Below are positions 57,205 through 64,000 of a stretch of DNA of 64,000 nucleotides, piece by piece. Location of the stretch: positions 101,619,439 to 101,683,438 of the forward strand of contig NC_084850.1 of NCBI RefSeq assembly GCF_033115175.1, read 5' to 3'. This stretch comes from Lepus europaeus (taxonomy: Eukaryota > Chordata > Mammalia > Lagomorpha > Leporidae). The notes beneath the pieces were generated by a model that saw only the letters and a list, made by a program, of their open reading frames with translations, had not been told where the DNA came from and ran no database searches. The first letter of the stretch is position 1. Each line of letters starts with the position of its first letter. The position numbers were made by a program, and so were the translations under genes.

Positions 57205-57462
57205 GGGGCTGGCATTGTGAAGTAGAGGGTGAAGCCGCTGCCTGCAATGCCAGCATCCCTATGGGTGCCAGTTTAAGTCCTGGCTGCAATACTTCTGATC
57301 CAGCTCCTTGACAATGCACCTGCGAAAGCAGTGAAAGATGGCCTAAGTGCTTGGGCCCCTGCACCCATGTGGGAGACCTGGAAGAAGCTCTTGGCTCCTG
57401 GCTTCAGCTTGGCCCAGCCCTGGCTGTTGGAGCTATTTGGAAAGTGAACCAGTGGGTGGAAG

Positions 57463-57512
<50 letters not shown>

Positions 57513-57557
57513 TCTCTCTGTGTAACTCTGCCTTTCAAATACATATTTCTAAAAAAA
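57205..57557 (+). mobile_element. CSINE with duplication
   Basis: AAAACTTCCACATA is duplicated (57191-57204 and 57558-57571). Long CT tract at 57468-57510. Confidence 0.94.
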
Positions 57558-57646
57558 AAAACTTCCACATAAAAGAGAAAAAATTGTTTTTGCCTTTTTG
57601 TGCCTGGCTTATTTCACTTAACATAAAGTTCCTTGCTTTTTAAATC

Positions 57647-57676
57647 TCAACACACACACACACACACACACACACG
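57647..57676. repeat. (CA)n microsatellite
   Basis: About 15 CA units within L1. Confidence 0.95.
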
Positions 57677-58217
57677 GTTCCCCAGTTTCATCCATTTTGC
57701 CACAAATGACAGCATTTAATTATTTATGGCCAAATAATATTCCATTGTGTATGTGTAACAAATATGCTTTATCCTTTCATCCACAGATGAACACCTGTGT
57801 TGATTTAATATCTTAGCTACTATGAATACTGTAGCTATAAGCAAGAAAGTGAAAGTATTTTTTTTGCTATGCTGATTTCATTTTCTTTGCATATATACCT
57901 AGAAGTAGGATGGCTGGGTTATATTTCTAATTTTTTGAGGAACCTCCATAGTGTTTTCCATAATGACTGTACTACTTCACATTCTCACCAGCAGTGTACA
58001 ATAATTCTCTTTTCTGCACAGCCTCACCAGAATTTTTGTCTTTTGATACCAACCATTGTGACTGGGATAAGATGATGTCTCATTTTGGTTTTGATTTGCA
58101 TTTCCCTGATGGCTAGTGATATTGAGTCTTTTTTCATATACTTGTACTTATTGGCCCTTTGTTATTTCTTCTTTTGAGAAATGTCTAGTCAGATTATTTA
58201 TCCATTTATTTTAATAT

Positions 58218-58524
58218 AATTTATTTATTTGAAAGGCAGAGTGACAGAGAAAGAGAGAGATCTTCCATCTGCTGATTAATTCCCCACATGCCCACAACAG
58301 CCAGAGCTGGGCCAGGCTGAATTCAGGAGCCTAGAACTCCATCCAGGTCTCCTACATGGGTGGCAGAGTCCCAAGTACTTGGGTCATCATTTGCTACTTT
58401 CCAGGATGCATTAACCTGCAGCTGAATTGGAAGCAGAGCAGCAGGGACTTGAACCAGCACTCCAATATATGGGGTGCTAATGTCACAAGCAGCAGCTTAA
58501 CCCATTGCACCACAATGCTGGCCC
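58218..58524 (-). mobile_element. CSINE inserted in L1
   Basis: Minus copy ending CCACAATGCTGGCCC. Confidence 0.9.
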
Positions 58525-59288
58525 TACCCATTCTTTGATTATATTTGTTATTGTTGGGTTTATCCATTCTGGTTATTAGTTCCTTGTCAGATTAAGAGTC
58601 TGAACCTATTTTTATCCATTCTGTGAGCTGTCTCTTAGTATGATATATTCCTATTTGTCTAGTTTTGCTTTTGTTAACTTTGCTTTTAGAGTCTTATCCC
58701 CCAAAAAAGTAGTGCCTATTCCAATGTCCTGAAGTGTTTCCCATATAGTTTCTTCTAACAGTTTTGTAGTTTCAGAACTTACATTTGGATCTTTGATCCA
58801 TTGTGAGTTGATTTTTTGTAGGTGGTGAGAAATAAGGGTGTAGCTTCATTCTTCTGCATATGGATATCCAGTTTTCCCAGCACCAATGCAGGTTTTTGGC
58901 ACGTTTGTTGATAATTAGTTGGCTGTAAATGTGAGGATTTATTTCTGGGATTGCAATGCTGTTCCACTGGTTTATGTGTCAGTTTTTATGCCAGTACCAC
59001 CCTGTCTTAGTTACTATAGCTATCTAGTATGTCTTAAGAGCAGGTATCATGGTGCCTCCAGCTGTGTTCTTTTTGTTCAAGATTGCTTCGCTCTTTGGGG
59101 TCTTTTTTTTACCTTCATACCAATTTTAGGATTGCTTTTTATAGTTCTGTGAAGAATGTCTTTAATATTTTGGTGGGGAAGTGCATTGAATCTATAAATC
59201 ACTTTGGATAGTTCAGCTATCCGTGAACATGTGAAGTCTTTCCATCTTTTAAACATTTATTTATTTGAAATGCAGAGTGACAGAGGGG

Positions 59289-59318
<30 letters not shown>

Positions 59319-59320
<2 letters not shown>

Positions 59321-59425
59321 CCTAGCTTCAACAGCACATACACTAAAATAAAAAAGATACAGAGAAGATTAGCATGGCTTCTGCATGCGGATGACACTCA
59401 AATTCGTGAATCATTCCATATTTTT
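59319..59425 (+). pseudogene. U6 snRNA copy (5' part of a U6-CSINE chimera)
   Basis: U6 is the Pol III spliceosomal RNA. This 107-base stretch equals U6 in length. It contains AGCACATACACTAAAAT, GATACAGAGAAGATTAGCAT and AAATTCGTGAA and ends ATTCCATATTTTT, with roughly 85% identity by eye. Changes in the ACAGAG-flanking and stem parts, plus lack of the distal and TATA promoter elements upstream (the flank is a GA repeat), mark it as a pseudogene. It joins the CSINE with no spacer. Confidence 0.93.
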
Positions 59426-59657
59426 CTGTGATGTAGTAGGTTAAGCCTCTGCTGCAGTGCCAGCATCCCATATGGGCAGCGGTTCATGTCCTGGCTGCTC
59501 CACATCTAATTCAGCTCCATGCTACTGGTCTGGGAAAGCAGTAGAGGATGACCCAAGTCCTTGGGCCCCTGCACCTGCATGGCAGACCTGGAAGAAGCTC
59601 CTGACTCCTGGCTTCGGATGGGCCCAGCCATTTGGGGAGTGAGCCAGCTGATGGAAG

Positions 59658-59709
<52 letters not shown>

Positions 59710-59753
59710 ACCTGTAACTCTGCCTCTCAATAAAAATAAATAAATCCTTAAAT

Positions 59754-59755
<2 letters not shown>
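59426..59755 (+). mobile_element. CSINE fused to U6
   Basis: Plus copy starting CTGTGATGTAGTAGGTTAAG, about 10 bases short of the normal head, with a normal CT tract and AATAAAAATAAATAAATCC tail. It shares its insertion borders with the U6 part. Confidence 0.9.
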
Positions 59756-59794
<39 letters not shown>

Positions 59795-60104
59795 AACCAC
59801 TGATTCACTCCTCAAATGCCTCCAACAGCTGAAGCTGGGCCAGGCCACAGTCAAGTCAGAGACTTTATCTGGGTCTCCTGTGTGGATGGCAGGAACTCAA
59901 GTACCTGAGCCACCACTGGCTGCTTCCCAGGCACATTAGCAGGAAGCTGGATCAGAAGCACAGAGTATCTGGGACTCACACCAGGCACTGGGATATGAGA
60001 TGCAGGTGTTCCAAGTGGTAGCTTAACGCACTGTGCCACAGTGATTACTCTCTTTCCAGTTTTGGTGGTGTTTACCTTTTAATTCCATTTTTACAAATTT
60101 TGTA

Positions 60105-60367
60105 AAGATTTATTTATTTAATTTAAAGGCAAAGTGGCAGAGAGAGTGACACACACACACACACACAGGAGAGGCACGGGGATATATCTTCTATCTGCTA
60201 GTTCACTCCCCAAATGCCCACAACAGCTAAGGCTGGGCCAGGCTGAAACCGGAGCCCGGAACTCCATCCAGGTCTCCCATTTGGGTGTTAGGGGCTCAAA
60301 TACTTGAGTCATCACCCGCTGTTTCTCAGGTGCATTAGCAGGGACTGAATCGGAAGTGGAGTAACTG
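60105..60367 (-). mobile_element. CSINE lacking its head
   Basis: Minus copy with a (CA)n block at 60149-60168. It stops at GTGGAGTAACTGGG. Confidence 0.85.
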
Positions 60368-60550
60368 GGTTTTTTTTGTTGAGAGACTTTTTAGTGTTTA
60401 ATTAATCTGATTATTCATTACTGATCTATCCAGATTTTCTATGTCTTCATGATCCAGTTTTTGCTAGATTATTTGTGTTCCATTTTCCATTTTTTGTCTA
60501 CACTTTCCAATTTTTTGGCATGTAGTTATTTATAATAGTCCTTAATTATT

Positions 60551-60583
60551 TTTTAAATATTATTTATTTGAAAGAGTTACAGA

Positions 60584-60636
<53 letters not shown>

Positions 60637-60890
60637 CTTCCATCTGCTGGCTCACTCTCCAAATGGCTGCAATGTTCGGAGCTGTGCCTATTGGAAGCCA
60701 GGAGTCAGGAGCTTCCCCTGGGTCTCCCACACAGGTGCAAGGGCCCAAGGGCCTGGGCCATCATCCACTGCTTTCCCAGACATAGCAGAGAGCTGGATTG
60801 GAAGTAGAGCAGCTGAGACTTGAACCAGCGCCCACATGGGATGCTGGCACCACAGGCGGCGGCTTCACCCACTACACCACAGCGCCAACC
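60551..60890 (-). mobile_element. CSINE
   Basis: Minus copy with about 40 bases of GA, ending CCACAGCGCCAACCCC. Confidence 0.92.
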
Positions 60891-61620
60891 CCCTTAATTA
60901 TCCTTTGTATTTATGTGATATCAGTCTTCTTTTTCATATCTGATTTTATTTATTTGAGTATTCTCTCTTTCTTACTTGTTTTGTGCCACTAAAGAGCTGT
61001 CAATTTTTTTTTTCAAAAACAACTCTGTTTCATTGACCTTTTGTGTTATTTTTTGGTCTGGAGTTTATTTCTGTTCCGATCTTTGTAATTTGAGTCTTTC
61101 TACTGCTTTTGCTGTATGTCAGAGTGTGGTATGTTATGTTTCCATTTACACTTGTTTTAAGAAATATTTTCACTTCCCTTTGTGATTTCTCCAGTGGTCC
61201 ATTGTTCATTCTGCAGTATACAGTTTGGTTTACATCATGTTTCGTATAATTTCTAAAGTTCCTCTTGTTGTTTTCTAGTTTGTATTCCACTCTGGTCAGA
61301 GAAGATACAGGATATCATTGTGACTTCTGTGAATTTGTTGAGACTTGTTTTGTGGCCTAACATATGGTCTCTCTGGGAGAATGACTCATGTGTTTATGAG
61401 AAGAACGTGTTTACTGTGGCTGCTGGACTACGTGTTCTGTGAACATCTGTTAAGTGCAGTTGGTCCGGTTACATAGCTTAACTCCAATGTTTGCTTGCTG
61501 ACTTTTTCATCAGGACAAGCTGTCCATTGATGAACGCGGTGCACTCAAGTCCCAACTATTATTGTATTGGAACCTAGCCCTTCATTTAGATCTGATAATC
61601 TATGTTGTATAAAACTCTGT

Positions 61621-61930
61621 GGGTAGGTGTTTGGTATAGTAGTTAAGATACCCCTTGAGATGCTTGTACCCATCTCCGTGTGCCTGGTTCTAGTCCCAGC
61701 TCTTCTACTTCAGATCCAGCTTCCTGCTGCTGCACACCCTAGGAAGTAGTGAGTGATGACTCATGTACTTGTGTCCCTGCCACCCACATGGGAGACCCAG
61801 ATGGAGTTCTAGGCTCCTGGCTTTGGCCTGACCCAGCCCTTACTGTTATGGGCATTCGGGGAGTGAACCAGCAGATGAAAGAGCTCTTTCTGTCTGTCTC
61901 TCATCTCCCTATCTTTAAAATGAAGTGAAA
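61621..61930 (+). mobile_element. CSINE, old variant
   Basis: Plus copy with head GGTAGGTGTTTGGTATAG. The tail is decayed. Confidence 0.8.
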
Positions 61931-62145
61931 ATAAAAACATAAAAATTTAGAAAAATAACAAAAAATAAAATAAAATTAGGTGCTCTGGCACTAGGTGCAT
62001 CTACATTGAAAATTTTTATATGTTCTTATTGAATTAATCATTTAATCATTATATAGTGACCTTTTTCTCTTTTTACAGTTTTTTTTTACTTAAAGTCAAT
62101 TTATTTGGTTTATTAAGGTGCTTCAAAATGTTTATGGAGGTCCAT

Positions 62146-62435
62146 GTGTTCATGTGTTTGGCTCAGTGGTTAAGCTGCTGCTTGAGATGCCTGCATTCCA
62201 TTGTGTACTTGAGTCCCTGCCACCAAAATGGGAGACCTGGATGGAGTTCTGGTTCCTAGCTCCAGCCTGGCCCAGCTCCAATTCTTGCAAGCATTTGAGG
62301 AATGATCCAGCAGATGGAACATCTCTCTGCCTGCTTGTTCTCTTTCTCTCTCTCCCTCTCTCTCTCCCTCTCTCTCTCTCTCCCTCTCTCTCCCCCTCTC
62401 TCTCTCTCTCATCTCCCTGTCTTTCATACCCATAA
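62146..62435 (+). mobile_element. CSINE, old variant, long CT tract
   Basis: Plus copy with head GTTTGGCTCAGTGGTTAAGC. A CT/CCCT tract of about 75 bases lies at 62338-62412. Confidence 0.8.
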
Positions 62436-62740
62436 ATTGAATATTTGTTTGTATAGTGGTGTTCCATAAGTTTCAGAGGTTTTCTTCATTCCTTTGGATG
62501 TTTTATTTTTTTCTGTGTAGGTTATTTCAGAAAGGTCAGTGTTCAAGTTAAAAAATTCTTTATTCTTCCTGATCTAGTCTGTTGTTGAGGTTCTCAACTA
62601 CATTTTTATTTGACTTATTGGGTTCTTCAACTTCAAGATTTCTGTTCTTTGCTGAATTTCTCACTCATGTATATTAATTTCCCCCCTAATTTTGTTAAAT
62701 TGTCTCTTTTTTGGTATTTCATTGAGTTCCTTTTTTATTT

Positions 62741-63078
62741 TTTAATAGATGAAATGAATATTTAATCTTGGGGGAGTATAAGAATTTTCTTAGCACAAAA
62801 AAGAATGAATAGATTTGACAAAGCATAAATGTATGTCTTACATGTGAAAACACATGCCAAATATACAACTTAAATGTTAAAAAAAGCCAAATGTAAAAAA
62901 ACCAGCAAATTAGAAGTTGAACAAGTATTACTATCTTACCAAAAATACTCAATAAATGAAGTGCTAATATTGATTAAATGTTATTTTTGTGAAATGAGGA
63001 GAAAGTCAATAATAATTTTAGATGACATGAAAGTAAAAGGTAATTAAATGCTGTCATTGTATTAAAAATGAACGGTTT
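62741..63078. other. unassigned AT-rich
   Basis: No recognised feature. Confidence 0.3.
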
Positions 63079-63408
63079 TGGGGCCGCTGCTGTGGAGTAG
63101 TGAGTAAAGCTGCTGCCTGCAGTGCCGGCATCCCATATGGGCACCGGTTCAAGTCCCGGCTGCTTCACTTCCAATCCTGCTCTCTGCTATGGCCTGGGAA
63201 AGCAGTGGAAGATGGCCCCAGTGCCTGGGCCCCTGCTCCCACGTGGGAGAACTGGAAGAAACTCCTGGCTCCTGGCTTTGGATCGGCGTAGTTCTGGCCA
63301 TTGCAGCCAATTGTGGAGTGAACCAGCAGATGGAAGACCTCTCTCTCTCTGCCTCTCCTTCTCTCTCTGTGTAATTCTGATTTCAAATAAATAAATAAAT
63401 CTTTAAAA
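63079..63408 (+). mobile_element. CSINE
   Basis: Full plus copy from GGGGCCGCTGCTGTGGAG to AAATAAATAAATCTTT. Confidence 0.94.
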
Positions 63409-64000
63409 AAAAAGAAAATGAGTGCTTTTGATTGACCAATTAGAATTTAGTATCATATAATTTTAGTATCTATAATAAACATAATGAAACACGTACAGAT
63501 ATAAGGCTCACACATTTTTTATTTTTAGAACATTAAGGCCCTTATGGTCAGAAGTGGTTATCCTTCACAGTAATACGCTAAATATATTCAGTCCAATGAC
63601 TTAGGTCTCTTTATATGATACATTAACTGTATTTGCTAGTATAATTTTGAAAAAAAAATTTGTTCATTGAGTTTCTTTAGAATCGTTCTTTTGACTCTGT
63701 TTTAAGGCACTATCAATTTCCTTTTTTTGGGGGGTCTGTCACTAGGCAGTTATTATGCTCTTTGGGAGGTTTCATTTTATCTTACTTTTGCATATTTCTT
63801 GTGTCTGCATGTTGGTATTTTCACATCTTGTGGATCTATTGCTACCAGTGTTACAGGTGGCTTACACAATAAGAGACTTTCTCCAGAAGATGTCGATTTG
63901 GCACGCTATATTGGCTTGGGTTCCACTGGTTTTGGTTCCCATTTAGTGACATCAGGTATTTTCTGTATAGCGTTTTCAGCTATAACCAATGCTTTGGGTA
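63409..64000. other. unassigned; possibly antisense L1 5' region
   Basis: T-rich sequence near 63640-63900 has the look of antisense ORF1 or 5' UTR of the L1 at 56395-62740, but I found no firm landmark. Confidence 0.3.

Larger units (their letters stand above)
59251..60044 (-). mobile_element. CSINE split by a U6-CSINE insertion
   Basis: The minus tail and GA tract are at 59251-59318. The GA tract resumes at about 59756, and the body and head follow to 60044. The two GA runs are the broken ends of one tract. Confidence 0.85.
56395..62740 (-). mobile_element. nearly complete old L1 (3' UTR to ORF1), heavily interrupted
   Basis: Reading left to right, the antisense order is 3' UTR (AATCAGGGTAATTAGAATAT, GCCTGGCTTATTTCACTTAA), ORF2 C-terminus (57580-59240), RT region (58540-59240, with GTGCATTGAATCTATAAATC), RT to endonuclease (60368-61620, with ATTCCACTCTGGTCAGAGAA), then the inter-ORF and ORF1 part (61931-62740). 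Interrupted by a MITE and about nine SINEs. No frame survives. Confidence 0.75.

Noticed and set aside
63120..63160. tRNA-like box B sequences such as GGTTCAAGTCCCGGC
   Set aside because: They belong to the tRNA-derived head of CSINEs. No cloverleaf with an acceptor stem is present, so no tRNA gene is called.

Overview
The window is mammalian nuclear DNA and almost certainly comes from a leporid lagomorph, most likely rabbit or a close relative. The main evidence is about 60 copies of the lagomorph C-repeat SINE (CSINE). It has a tRNA-derived head reading GGGGCCGGCGCNGTGGC with a GGTTCGAGTCC-like Pol III B box, a (CT)n tract, and a tail of AAATAAATAAATCTTT or, in younger copies, oligo-A. L1 3' ends with the G-rich stretch seen in rabbit L1 support the same reading. 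There is no operon structure, CRISPR array or bacterial gene. Repeat names are my recognition of family features; no library search could be run.

Host genes are sparse. The one convincing coding exon is a 127-bp KRAB-A box on the minus strand at 2728-2854, with good splice sites on both sides, so the left end lies in a KRAB zinc-finger gene whose zinc-finger exon is outside the window. A CpG island at about 44.6-45.2 kb carries an NRF1-like site, a minus-strand candidate first exon ending at a strong GTGAGT donor, and a plus-strand open frame with a good Kozak context. It is a candidate bidirectional promoter and could be the KRAB gene's own start.

The rest is layered repeat history. At 0-1 kb there is an ERV-L pol remnant. 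At 4.2-6.7 kb there is an old L1. Between 8.6 and 20.7 kb there are scattered parts of an old class I endogenous retrovirus: pol RT, RNase H, env and a possible LTR, split by SINEs and L1 ends. From 24.5 to 34 kb there are L1 pieces in both orientations, a MaLR LTR and a MIR. At 34.86-40.03 kb there is a complete composite retroelement. From 40.8 to 44.1 kb there is a class II solo LTR and an L1 carrying a Tigger-like transposon. From 46 to 55 kb there are L1, L2, 7SK and MaLR remnants. From 56.4 kb to about 62.7 kb, perhaps to the end, there is a much-interrupted antisense L1.

Four observations stand out. (1) The insertion at 34.86-40.03 kb has an identical 15-bp target-site duplication. It holds an L1 5' end and ORF1, no ORF2, about 2.8 kb of other sequence with a stretch resembling retroviral gag nucleocapsid and protease, then an L1 3' end and poly(A). 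(2) A U6 snRNA copy is fused directly to a CSINE and inserted into the GA tract of another CSINE. (3) A 3'-truncated 7SK copy has an identical 15-bp duplication and no A-tail, as expected of a tailless retropseudogene. (4) Two CTCF-like motifs point away from each other at 48.0 and 54.1 kb.

Coordinates of old repeats are good to roughly 5-30 bases.
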